Assembly (NCBI GenBank): GCA_031279495.1
Contig: JAITIJ010000022.1
Span: 1-11,163, forward strand
Direction: 5' to 3'
Length of the DNA: 11,163 nt
Source of the DNA: Holosporales bacterium
GTDB lineage: Bacteria; Pseudomonadota; Alphaproteobacteria; UBA3830; JAIRMZ01
A model generated the notes under the pieces. It had not been told where the DNA came from and did no database searches. It worked only from the letters and a program-made list of their open reading frames with translations. This document shows positions 1 to 5,861 of this stretch, one piece after another. Within the stretch, counting starts at the first letter, position 1, and each line of letters begins with the position of its first letter. The position numbers and the translations under genes were made by a program.

Positions 1-13
1 TTACGTATAACAT

Positions 14-240
14 TCAACTGCAGAGATTTGTATCTGCTTTCCATAGCTGTGCCACATAGACACAGAACCCTACAGAGCTCTAAGGGAGACTTCTACCTGA
101 TACCATAATAGCCGCGGCGTAGTGCCGCGGGGCCTTCATGTCTCCCCTGTTATTAAAATATGGTCTGAGGGCGTCGATGCACCTACACACCACTTGCGCG
201 CAAATCTTCAGTTGCAGAAACCTGTATTAGCGAAGTCAAA
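14..240 (+). repeat. Diverged dispersed repeat, copy A (interrupted by a hairpin element)
   Basis: Two blocks, 14-72 and about 142-240, align by eye with a continuous stretch at 4318-4470. The clearest shared pieces are TGTGCCACATAGACACAGA at 49-67 (TGCGCCACATGGGCACAAA in the other copy) and CTTGCGCGCAAATC at 193-206 (13 of 14 bases identical to 4430-4443). The part 142-206 follows the other copy almost without gaps. The two blocks are separated here by about 70 bases forming a GC-rich nested hairpin that the other copy lacks. The alignment was done by eye and no percent identity was computed. Confidence 0.45.
84..146. repeat. Nested hairpin with GC-rich core
   Basis: The outer stem GGGAGAC (84-90) pairs perfectly with GTCTCCC (140-146). 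Inside it, CCGCGGC (112-118) pairs with GCCGCGG (124-130) across a 5-nt loop. The all-GC inner stem stands out in AT-rich surroundings. No T-run follows on either strand, so it is not a typical intrinsic terminator. It could be a structured RNA element or a small inserted palindromic element: its ends coincide with the break in the repeat alignment. No known RNA family was recognised. Confidence 0.5.
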
Positions 241-298
241 AGAGACTTTATTAGCAGCCCCTTGCAAATAAATGTTAATTGCAGAGATCTATTGTAGC
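193..298 (+). repeat. Two tandem copies of a CTTGC...CAGA repeat unit
   Basis: Positions 193-232 and 261-298 share the order CTTGC, AAAT, TTGCAGA, a short pyrimidine-containing spacer, and TAGC. The same pattern is seen at 4203-4226 and 4430-4460, and its 3' half at 15-34. The centre is an imperfect palindrome of the form ACAGA-RR-TCTGT, best preserved at 4212-4223. Function is unknown; a protein-binding iteron or a decaying dispersed repeat are both possible. Confidence 0.4.
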
Positions 299-582
299 AT
301 TTCATCAGATGTGGGAAGCTTTCATGAGAGAATAAGGAAAAGCGCAAACATACAAGATGTGAGAGGAGAGAAAAAAGGATGGGAAGAGGAGGATTTCCCT
401 TTTTTAAAGGATCTCTAGAGCGGTAGTTGCGTGAGATGAGCCTCTAATGGTGAGTATCGGCACTATCTTAGAAATGCTCGATACACTCATGAGATTGTAG
501 GGGGGTGAGATGACAAAGGTAGAGATAAGGAGTGGAATATGCACAACGCTGATAAGGTGGTAGAGGGATGCGAGGTGAAAAT

Positions 583-780
583 ATGGAAAAGATATGCGAG
601 GAACTGAATTTAAGGGGCTCATCTACACCTTTCTACGATTCTGAAGCATTGGATGGTGAATGTGTGAAGATCTCGATGGTTCGGAAAGGAAAAGGGGTGA
701 GAGTGATGATCAAAAAGGCGAAAGAAATGCGTGGGATTTATTGCGCAACTTACTCAAAATTGTCCTCGTTTCATTTCTAA
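583..780 (+). CDS. Possible small hypothetical protein (weak)
   Basis: This is a 65-codon ORF starting at an ATG with AGGTG five bases upstream. A second in-frame ATG at 568 has AGGTGG seven bases upstream and would give 70 residues. The product would be basic and hydrophilic, with no signal peptide, membrane segment or motif that I recognise. It is on the same strand as the terminator at 1134, but 350 nt separate them and no convincing promoter lies upstream. The length is within chance for this base composition, and two overlapping ORFs in another frame (660-890 and 731-916) are equally unremarkable. I list it only because both candidate starts carry good ribosome binding sites. Confidence 0.18.
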   Translation: MEKICEELNLRGSSTPFYDSEALDGECVKISMVRKGKGVRVMIKKAKEMRGIYCATYSKLSSFHF

Positions 781-1133
781 TCGATCTTTGTTTGCAGGAA
801 ATTGCTATAGGCAACCAAACATTGAAAAAACACTCTGTCTTATTGTTAATTCGCCCGTGTACGTTCTTAAGCAAACATTCATGGCTTTGAGGATCCACCT
901 ATTAACAGTATTCTGAAACAGGAAATTATCTGAATATGTAATTTTACACCCCCCTATTAATCACGACATATCAACAACGATTCCTATCCGATCACAGCTC
1001 AAGACAATTTTAGATAAACAGGAAAGAAGCTAGAATGTGTAGATCGAGAAAGATTACATGAAAAACACCAACATTGTTTATTTTTAAACAAAATATTGTG
1101 TTTGTGACTTATCCCCTGTTTCAAGAGTACAAC

Positions 1134-1171
1134 GACCCATGTGGCACAAGTGGGTCTTTTTAGATTTTTTT
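1134..1171 (+). terminator. Rho-independent terminator, rightward
   Basis: GACCCA (1134-1139) pairs with TGGGTC (1151-1156), with further TG/CA pairing inside the loop. TTTTT follows at once, then AGATTTTTTT to 1171. Read on the minus strand the hairpin is followed by GTTGTACTC, so it is not a canonical terminator for the leftward trm112 gene that ends at 1291. It therefore implies a rightward transcript from the gene-poor left end. Confidence 0.7.
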
Positions 1172-1290
1172 GTAAGAGCGAAGTGAGTGTCGTTTTAAGA
1201 AGAAACCAGATTTTCTTGGTTCTCTGCTGCAAAAAGAACCGCAAACTCATCCAGCTTTGTGCGACACCAACAGAGACGCAAAAGAAAAAG

Positions 1291-1506
1291 CTATGTAATG
1301 GTTTCCTCCATCGATCTTGCCATCTCTGGCAATAAAACTGGAATTCCAGAGCGGTGAATAGGATAGGCAAGATTGGCCTGTTTGCTGATAAGCTCTTGAC
1401 GCTGCTCATCGTATACAAGAGGCGCTTTTGTCACAGGACAAACGAGCAAATCAAGACAAGCGGGGTCAAAAGAAGGGAAATCTTGTTCTCTCGCCAATTG
1501 ATTCAT
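1291..1506 (-). CDS. Trm112/UPF0434 (YcaR-like) family protein
   Basis: This 71-residue protein has the UPF0434/Trm112 pattern: a hydrophobic LDLLVCPVTKAPL segment (residues 18-30), then YDEQRQELIS, LAYPIHRSGIPVLL (47-60) and an acidic tail. Only one cysteine (C23) remains of the zinc-ribbon knuckle. That agrees with my recollection of alphaproteobacterial members, which read CPVT where E. coli YcaR reads CPVC. Trm112 is a small zinc-binding partner that activates methyltransferases in eukaryotes and archaea; the bacterial role is not settled. Its ATG overlaps the rho TGA in an ATGA tetramer, so translation is probably coupled and the gene shares rho's transcript. The first dozen residues are a family-atypical N-terminal extension. 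The stop is TAG. Confidence 0.85.
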   Translation of the reverse strand: MNQLAREQDFPSFDPACLDLLVCPVTKAPLVYDEQRQELISKQANLAYPIHRSGIPVLLPEMARSMEETIT

Positions 1507-2759
1507 TGATTCATTGACTCAAAAAACTCGCTATTAGTTTTTGTGGATCGTAGCTTACTCAGCAGGAACTCCATACCATCAACAGTGCCCATAGGAATCA
1601 AAATACGTCGCAGCACCCACATTTTCGACAAAACCGTCTTATGAACAAGCAGTTCTTCCTTTCGTGTTCCAGATTTTGTCACATCAATGGCTGGAAACGT
1701 TCTTTTGTCCGCTAATTTGCGATCAAGAACAATTTCTGCGTTACCTGTTCCCTTGAATTCCTCAAAAATTACCTCGTCCATGCGAGATCCGGTTTCCACC
1801 AAAGCTGTTGCAATGATAGAAAGGGAGCCACCCTCCTCAATGTTGCGAGCTGCTCCAAAAAACCTTTTTGGGCGTTGCAAAGCATTCGCATCAACCCCAC
1901 CTGTTAGGACTTTTCCAGAGGAAGGGCACACTGTGTTATAGGCGCGCGCCAAACGCGTAATGGAATCAAGGAGTATCACCACATGCCGTTTGTGTTCCAC
2001 AAAGCGCTTTGCTTTCTCTATCACCATTTCTGCCACTTGCACATGACGAGAGGGAGGCTCATCAAATGTGGAGCTCACAACTTCACCCTTAACAGAGCGA
2101 ATCATATCTGTGACCTCTTCGGGTCGTTCGTCAATAAGAAGCACTATAAGGAGCACCTCTGGGCAATTCGTTGCAATAGCTTTGGCGATATTCTGGAGCA
2201 TAACCGTTTTCCCGGTTCTTGGTGGAGCAACGATCAGCGCGCGTTGACCCTTTCCAAGCGGGCTGATGATTTCAACAACGCGAGTCAGATCCGCGCCACC
2301 ATCTCCCGAGTTCATTTCCAGATTAAGGCGTTCTTGTGGAAAGAGAGGAGTTAGATCGTCAAAATTGATACGATGCCGCATAGTATGGGGGTCTTCAAAG
2401 TTGACACGGTTGGCGCGCACAAGGGCGAAATATTTTTCGCCTTCCTTTGGCGCACGAATAAGACCATCAACAACGTCTCCCGTTTTTAGACCAAGCTTTC
2501 TTATCTGTGTTGGAGAAACATAAAGATCGTCTGGGCCAGAAAGGTAATTTGCCTGCGGAGACCGCAAAAAGCCAAACCCATCTTGAAGGATCTCAAGAAC
2601 ACCCTCTCCGCAAATCTCTTCTCCGTTTTGTGCTAGCTTCTTAAGAACAGAAAAAACGAGGTCCTGGCGGCGCAACCCTCCAGCGTTTTCAACCTGAAGT
2701 TCTTCCGCAAAAGCCAATAAGTCTGCTGGGCTCTTTGCCTTGAGTTCGTGTAAGTGCAT
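1503..2759 (-). CDS. rho: Transcription termination factor Rho
   Basis: Rho is a hexameric RNA-dependent ATPase/helicase that ends transcription at unstructured C-rich RNA. The 418 residues match E. coli Rho (419) from end to end. The N-terminal helical domain starts MHLHELK and is co-linear with E. coli MNLTELK, which fixes the start. The RNP1-like primary RNA site is DGFGFLRSP (60-68). Walker A is APPRTGKT (178-185), with VLLIDERPEEV around 207-216. Walker B is VVILLDSITRLARAYN (260-275). The Q-loop region KVLTGGVDANAL (283-294) and the FEEFKGTGN segment (332-340) are conserved. Nothing is truncated. The best Shine-Dalgarno candidate (AGGA) is 14 nt upstream, so initiation may be weak. The gene lies 93 nt downstream of the DUF192 gene and overlaps the following Trm112-like gene by 4 nt. 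Confidence 0.98.
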   Translation of the reverse strand: MHLHELKAKSPADLLAFAEELQVENAGGLRRQDLVFSVLKKLAQNGEEICGEGVLEILQDGFGFLRSPQANYLSGPDDLYVSPTQIRKLGLKTGDVVDGLIRAPKEGEKYFALVRANRVNFEDPHTMRHRINFDDLTPLFPQERLNLEMNSGDGGADLTRVVEIISPLGKGQRALIVAPPRTGKTVMLQNIAKAIATNCPEVLLIVLLIDERPEEVTDMIRSVKGEVVSSTFDEPPSRHVQVAEMVIEKAKRFVEHKRHVVILLDSITRLARAYNTVCPSSGKVLTGGVDANALQRPKRFFGAARNIEEGGSLSIIATALVETGSRMDEVIFEEFKGTGNAEIVLDRKLADKRTFPAIDVTKSGTRKEELLVHKTVLSKMWVLRRILIPMGTVDGMEFLLSKLRSTKTNSEFFESMNQ

Positions 2760-2776
2760 GAATGTGATCGTGTCCT

Positions 2777-2788
2777 GTTTTCGAAAAC
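2777..2788. promoter_or_regulatory. 12-bp perfect palindrome in the rho leader
   Basis: GTTTTCGAAAAC is self-complementary over all 12 bases. It lies 17 nt upstream of the rho start codon and downstream of the candidate rho promoter, so it would be in the 5' untranslated region. It could be a DNA operator or chance. Rho genes are often autoregulated through their leaders, but nothing here proves that. Confidence 0.3.
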
Positions 2789-2826
2789 GAATCCCGCGAG
2801 TAAGGGTGTTCTTTGATCCTTCTTTT

Positions 2827-2856
2827 ACTTTAGACGGAGGTTTTCGTGGGCGTCAA
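2827..2856 (-). promoter_or_regulatory. Candidate sigma-70 promoter for rho-trm112
   Basis: On the minus strand TTGACG (2856-2851, five of six consensus bases) is separated by 18 nt from TAAAGT (2832-2827, four of six). The -35 box overlaps the TGA stop of the upstream DUF192 gene. Transcription would start near 2820 and leave a leader of about 60 nt before rho. Read-through from the DUF192 gene is also possible. Confidence 0.4.
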
Positions 2857-3350
2857 GACACCTTTTTCATTCTTGTTGTTTTCTGTGATCGCGGTGTTTC
2901 GTTTCCAATCAGACTAAGGATCTGATCTCCCACTAAGATATTATGTTTTTTGCATGTTCCGGCAGGAAGTTCCAAAACGAAGCGTACGGGTTGTTTGCTA
3001 GGGATTGAGGTTGTGGAAAGTGGTGTTGTTTGCGGAACAATTCGAACGATTCGGCCAGATGCGGACACAAACAAAACATCTAAGGAGATATAAGTGTTTT
3101 TCATCCATACAGAAACCCTCTTTGTGTTTTCAAAAGCAAGCAACATCCCGTGTTTTGGAGACAAAAACCGCCGGAACATAAGTCCTTCGTTGCGTTCTTT
3201 TGGTGTTGTGGCTTTTTCGACGGAGATGGTAACTTTGTTCGCGATGTTGAGTGTCAATTCTTGAGCGAGCGCTCCTTGTATAGGTTCAAAAGATAAAATA
3301 ATGATGCTTTTTATGAGAAGAAAGATTTGTGCATTTCTCTTTTTCTTCAC
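2853..3350 (-). CDS. DUF192 family protein, probably secreted
   Basis: This 165-residue protein has a basic start (MKKKR), a hydrophobic stretch (about 8-20) and an ALAQ sequence (27-30) that fits a Sec signal peptide cut near residue 29. The rest is DUF192: LTLNIANKVTISVEKATTPKERNEGLMFR (32-60), GMLLAFEN (68-75), VWMKNTYISLDVLFV (81-95), GRIVRI (99-104) and FVLELPAGTC (124-133) ending in a GDQI turn. DUF192 proteins are small, mostly periplasmic beta-barrel proteins of unknown role. The start is a GTG with AAGGA four bases upstream. A basic tail of about 15 residues follows the domain. It is the first gene of the leftward group and sits directly beside the candidate origin; no clear promoter was found upstream. 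Confidence 0.9.
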   Translation of the reverse strand: MKKKRNAQIFLLIKSIIILSFEPIQGALAQELTLNIANKVTISVEKATTPKERNEGLMFRRFLSPKHGMLLAFENTKRVSVWMKNTYISLDVLFVSASGRIVRIVPQTTPLSTTSIPSKQPVRFVLELPAGTCKKHNILVGDQILSLIGNETPRSQKTTRMKKVS

Positions 3351-3409
3351 AGTTTCCTTCTACTTATTGCTCAACCCTTTTAAGAAGATTCTGCGAGGTT
3401 TTTGATAGA

Positions 3410-3771
3410 GTGTCCACACCTGGTGCATAACTTTCTATACATTGCAACAGTACTGTGAACAACCCTTGGTTTGTCCACAGCCTTATAGGATTGTCTCCAT
3501 GTGTTCACAATTCGTCCTCATTATAGATGTGATTTTCTTGTGATGGCTATTTGATTGTGGCGCGATACTGCTACTGAGGCGAATAGAATCGTTGTGTTGA
3601 GAAACGCTTGTTAACTGCTATAATTAACTCCATCGCAACTATTGGTACGGTTTTGGTGCTTCGTGGTAGAGATTTGTTTTTCGAGAAACTGTTCTGAATT
3701 TTTTTATGGGTTCTGTGGATGTGGACAATTGTGTTGAAGTTTTCCTATAGATTGGTGCGGACACATCCACA
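3410..3771. other. Candidate chromosomal origin (oriC): DnaA-box cluster
   Basis: DnaA-box-like 9-mers (E. coli consensus TTATNCACA): GTGTCCACA 3410-3418, TTGTTCACA on the minus strand 3454-3462, TTGTCCACA 3471-3479, GTGTTCACA 3501-3509, ACATCCACA minus 3714-3722, TTGTCCACA minus 3720-3728 and ACATCCACA 3763-3771. The boxes at 3454 and 3471 face each other in an almost perfect stem (3453-3480). TGTGGATGTG (3714-3723) and CACATCCACA (3762-3771) form a perfect 10-bp inverted repeat. The AT-rich part with a strong promoter lies between the two groups. In alphaproteobacteria the origin is usually near rho/hemE and close to parAB, as here. None of the boxes in the cluster is a perfect E. coli consensus match. 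Confidence 0.5.
3597..3624 (+). promoter_or_regulatory. Strong extended -10 promoter, rightward
   Basis: TTGAGA (3597-3602) and a perfect TATAAT (3619-3624) are spaced 16 nt apart, with TGC directly before the -10 (extended -10). It is the best sigma-70 promoter in the window. No convincing gene follows; a T-run at 3699-3705 lies about 70 nt downstream after a weak 5-bp stem (3676-3689). It may make a short RNA or be an origin-activating transcript. Confidence 0.55.
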
Positions 3772-4202
3772 CACTCGTGGCCGTATTTAATAGCAAAAAA
3801 TTGTCATAAGGGCTCTGCGCTATTGATGTGGCTAGGGTGAAGTTCTGGACGGACAGAGTTCTTGGAAATTTTCTTGGTTTTTTTGGAGATAAAGGAGAGG
3901 GTCGCCCCATCTTCCACCCTTGTTCTTGATTGTTTTGATTCTTTAAAAGTGCTGCGGTAGATCAAAAGCGACAAAATCAGATTAAAGGTATAATTGTAGA
4001 TCGTCCCCATTGCGCCCAAGCCGAACCCATGGCTGTATCGTCGTTTCTAATCACAATTACACAGAGTATTCTTTGGTCACCACTCCACCTTTTTCTGTTT
4101 TATTTTTATACCACACAATATGGGCGTAGGGCCCTTATGACAACTCTTCTGTTTTGCAAATTTACAAAGACACGAATGCATCCACACCGATCTCGAGAGC
4201 GG

Positions 4203-4226
4203 CTTGCAACCACAGAGGTCTGTATC
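4203..4226 (+). repeat. Diverged repeat unit with near-perfect palindromic core
   Basis: CTTGC at 4203-4207 is followed by AACC and ACAGAGGTCTGT (4212-4223), in which ACAGA pairs with TCTGT around a central GG. It is the same unit as at 4430-4460 and at 193-232, with about 10 bases missing between CTTGC and AACC. Confidence 0.4.
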
Positions 4227-4317
4227 GGACGGGCAACAAAACGCGACAATAAGTTATATTCCCTTCCGTATCATGCCTGTTTTAATAAAAACAACTCAGG
4301 CAATGGCTTCTTGTGTG

Positions 4318-4470
4318 TCAAACCACAACAGAAACCTTTGTTCTGTGCCGAATTACTGCGCCACATGGGCACAAAGACCCTCCTTTGTTGTTGAATGCAG
4401 CTGTGAGGACGTTATGGGCTTATACACAGCTTGCGCACAAATCCAACCACAGGGGTCTGTAGATACTTTC
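4318..4470 (+). repeat. Diverged dispersed repeat, copy B (uninterrupted)
   Basis: This aligns by eye with 14-72 plus 142-240, lacking the hairpin element seen in that copy. It contains CTTGCGCACAAATC at 4430-4443 and the palindromic core ACAGGGGTCTGT at 4449-4460. It also includes a perfect TTATNCACA DnaA box, TTATACACA at 4420-4428; the corresponding bases of the other copy read CCTACACAC, so the box is not conserved between copies. Confidence 0.45.
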
Positions 4471-4583
4471 TCGCAACACCACACCAAGAGAAGAGGGCTA
4501 TCATAAGATTATAGAAGAGAGTAACGACGATGAAATAGGAAGGCCGCATTGATAGCACAAGAATGCACAAAGAAGCTTGGTAA

Positions 4584-4610
4584 TTTAAAAAAGGAAGCCT
4601 AGCTCCCTTT
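4584..4610 (-). terminator. Rho-independent terminator, leftward, no gene attached
   Basis: On the minus strand AAAGGGAGC (4610-4602) pairs with GCTTCCTTT (4598-4590) as a 9-bp stem with one G-U pair and a TAG loop, running into six Ts and then AAATT. It would end a leftward transcript arriving from 4620 or beyond. No recognisable minus-strand gene lies upstream of it before uvrA ends at 5862. Confidence 0.6.
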
Positions 4611-4872
4611 CATACTGCGCAAGAGCACAAGCTCCTGCGGCTTCTGTTTATTTTCTCTAAAACGCGAGAGCACAACCATACCAACATTACCACACGCAAA
4701 CAAAACCAAATACCCGTGCTGGCAAAACAAAAATATTGAGATTGTTGAAAATCTCACCAAGGGAAGATTTGCCAAATTTAGGGTTCTGAAGAAAAACGTC
4801 GCTTAGCGCTTGAAAAGAGTGCGTCTTGATAAATTCTCTGGGCAAAGTAGAGAGGAAAAGTTAGAGCTTGGA

Positions 4873-4895
4873 GGAGAGAGGAATATCCTTTCTCC
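4873..4895. repeat. Perfect 10-bp hairpin beside a palindrome and GATC cluster
   Basis: GGAGAGAGGA (4873-4882) pairs with TCCTTTCTCC (4886-4895), including one G-T wobble, around a 3-nt loop. No T-run follows on either strand. Immediately downstream are the perfect palindrome ATCGGCCGAT (4902-4911) and three GATC sites within about 20 bases (4909-4930). Function unknown. Confidence 0.4.
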
Positions 4896-5455
4896 CGTAA
4901 AATCGGCCGATCTCTTTTGATCGACAAGATCACGCTTTGCTCTTTTTGAGTCTACGTTTTTCATTCATTTTTCTGAGAAAATCTTGGTTTAACAACAGAA
5001 ATGTGAAGATGAGAATTTCTCTAAAATCCTAACGAAACTGGTCAATAGACAAAAAGAGACTAAGAGAGCTCTTAAAGAACTTTTGGCGAGAAAAATACTG
5101 ATTTGAACGACACCTGACCTGAGAAGGCGGACGGTACGCTAAAAATATCTTTGAGAACAAGATCAGAGGTGAGAAAGTCTATTGAGACTGGGCCTTCTGT
5201 ATAATCGCGTAGCATTAAGGACTTTGCTTCTATGTTTCTATCGCAACCTTACAGAGGATAGGGATCACAACTTTTCTCCTCTTGTTTTTTACGAGAAGAT
5301 GATATTCTTTTGCGATTTCCGTTTCTATCAGTCTATAGAAAAAGATTTGCTTTCGGTTCTTGTCGCAAAACCTTGTAAAGGAAGCGCTCGAAGTGTCTTC
5401 ATACGCTCTTGGTTGAGGAAAAGACCTTCTCACGGGAAATATTTCTAAGCTCTAC

Positions 5456-5550
5456 TTGTTGAATTGGTTAAACCATCATATGAAAAATTATTTAACAAAA
5501 TTAGAAAATAATCCTATATTATTATAAAAACAAAAAGGCAATATCCTGAT
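5456..5550. other. AT-rich stretch
   Basis: About four fifths of these bases are A or T, the most AT-rich stretch of its length that I saw. It contains the promoter at 5492-5520. It could serve as an unwinding element for the origin, but it lies 1.7 kb from the main DnaA-box cluster, which weakens that idea. Confidence 0.35.
5492..5520 (+). promoter_or_regulatory. Sigma-70 promoter, rightward
   Basis: TTAACA (5492-5497) and TATATT (5515-5520) each match five of six consensus bases, with the ideal 17-nt spacing. Transcription would begin near 5527 and read through the small ORF at 5591 to the terminator at 5818-5846. The setting is very AT-rich, so chance matches are more likely than usual. 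Confidence 0.5.
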
Positions 5551-5590
5551 CACAAGGAAAAAAAGCTGCATATTTGTTTGGAAGAGTTCT

Positions 5591-5773
5591 TTGCCTCATG
5601 ATTTACGAAAGATTGTGTCAATGCTTTCTTGTGGAAAATCTGAGAAGAATTCTGATGATAAGTTGTCAACAAAATTTGAAAAACTCTCGACAGTAAATAT
5701 TTTTACAAAAATAGAGCAACTAGACAAACTCTACATATGCAAACTTACTAAATTTCAACTGGTCTCGTCCTAA
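5591..5773 (+). CDS. Small hypothetical protein (tentative)
   Basis: This is a 60-codon ORF beginning with TTG, with GGAAGAG at 5580-5586 as ribosome binding site. Alternative in-frame starts are GTG at 5615 and ATG at 5621. The product would be lysine- and serine-rich with three cysteines, no signal peptide and no membrane segment. I recognise no family. What supports it is the frame around it: a good promoter about 70 nt upstream, a plausible Shine-Dalgarno sequence and a strong rightward terminator 45 nt after the stop. It converges on uvrA. The same unit could instead encode a small RNA of about 320 nt, in which case the ORF is incidental. Confidence 0.3.
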   Translation: MPHDLRKIVSMLSCGKSEKNSDDKLSTKFEKLSTVNIFTKIEQLDKLYICKLTKFQLVSS

Positions 5774-5817
5774 TTTTTCAAAGAGTTTGGTTTCGTACTG
5801 GGAAGCATCCCATCCCA

Positions 5818-5846
5818 TTTGAGCTTTTTGCTCAAAATATTTTTTC
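5818..5846 (+). terminator. Rho-independent terminator, rightward
   Basis: TTTGAGC (5818-5824) pairs perfectly with GCTCAAA (5830-5836) around TTTTT, followed by AATATTTTTTC. The T-run is on the plus strand. On the minus strand the stem lies 25 nt past the uvrA stop, but is followed by TGGGATGGG, so it would serve uvrA poorly. It sits between convergent units. Confidence 0.65.
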
Positions 5847-5861
5847 ATAAGAAGTTATTTG

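Larger units (their letters stand above)
1..1133. other. Gene-poor region with diverged repeats, no confident gene
   Basis: No ORF here is recognisable as a known protein. What can be seen: three copies of a CAGA-centred repeat (20-31, 214-225, 281-295), a GC-rich nested hairpin (84-146), and purine-rich plus-strand stretches (361-379, 381-393). There is also a perfect 10-bp inverted repeat, TAGGGGGGTG at 498-507 and CACCCCCCTA at 947-956. A rightward terminator at 1134-1171 closes the region, which suggests that some plus-strand RNA is made. Short ORFs exist on both strands but lack family resemblance. The region may be decayed sequence, a non-coding RNA locus, or part of the origin-flanking DNA. 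Confidence 0.5.
3351..5480. other. Gene-poor region containing the candidate replication origin
   Basis: Across these roughly 2.1 kb no ORF resembles a known protein, and those longer than 60 codons overlap one another in different frames. Contents seen: DnaA-box-like 9-mers concentrated at 3410-3771 with one more at 4420, a strong promoter at 3597-3624, diverged repeats at 4203-4470, a leftward terminator at 4584-4610, and a perfect hairpin at 4873-4895 followed by closely spaced GATC sites. An AT-rich stretch begins at about 5456. No rRNA, tRNA, tmRNA, RNase P or SRP RNA signature was recognised. Confidence 0.6.

Noticed and set aside
193..298. CRISPR array
   Set aside because: The repeat units are imperfect, unevenly spaced and too few; no cas genes are present.
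272..418. Plus-strand 48-codon ORF from the ATG at 272
   Set aside because: No ribosome binding site, no recognisable product, and its first codons lie in a repeat unit.
3989..3994. TATAAT hexamer as a -10 box
   Set aside because: No -35-like hexamer at 16-18 nt upstream and no extended -10 TG; treated as chance.
3804..4019. Minus-strand 71-codon ORF with a hydrophobic N-terminus
   Set aside because: No family resemblance, no good ribosome binding site, and an overlapping frame-shifted ORF of similar length; probably chance in non-coding DNA.
5182..5448. Plus-strand 88-codon ORF
   Set aside because: The start is a weak TTG, a TATAAT lies inside it, a 67-codon ORF opposes it on the other strand, and no motif is recognisable.
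5720..5818. Minus-strand 32-codon ORF starting MGWDASQYETKLFEK just after uvrA
   Set aside because: It is faintly reminiscent of the start of some SAM methyltransferases, but it is too short, lacks a ribosome binding site, begins within a terminator stem and overlaps the rightward ORF.
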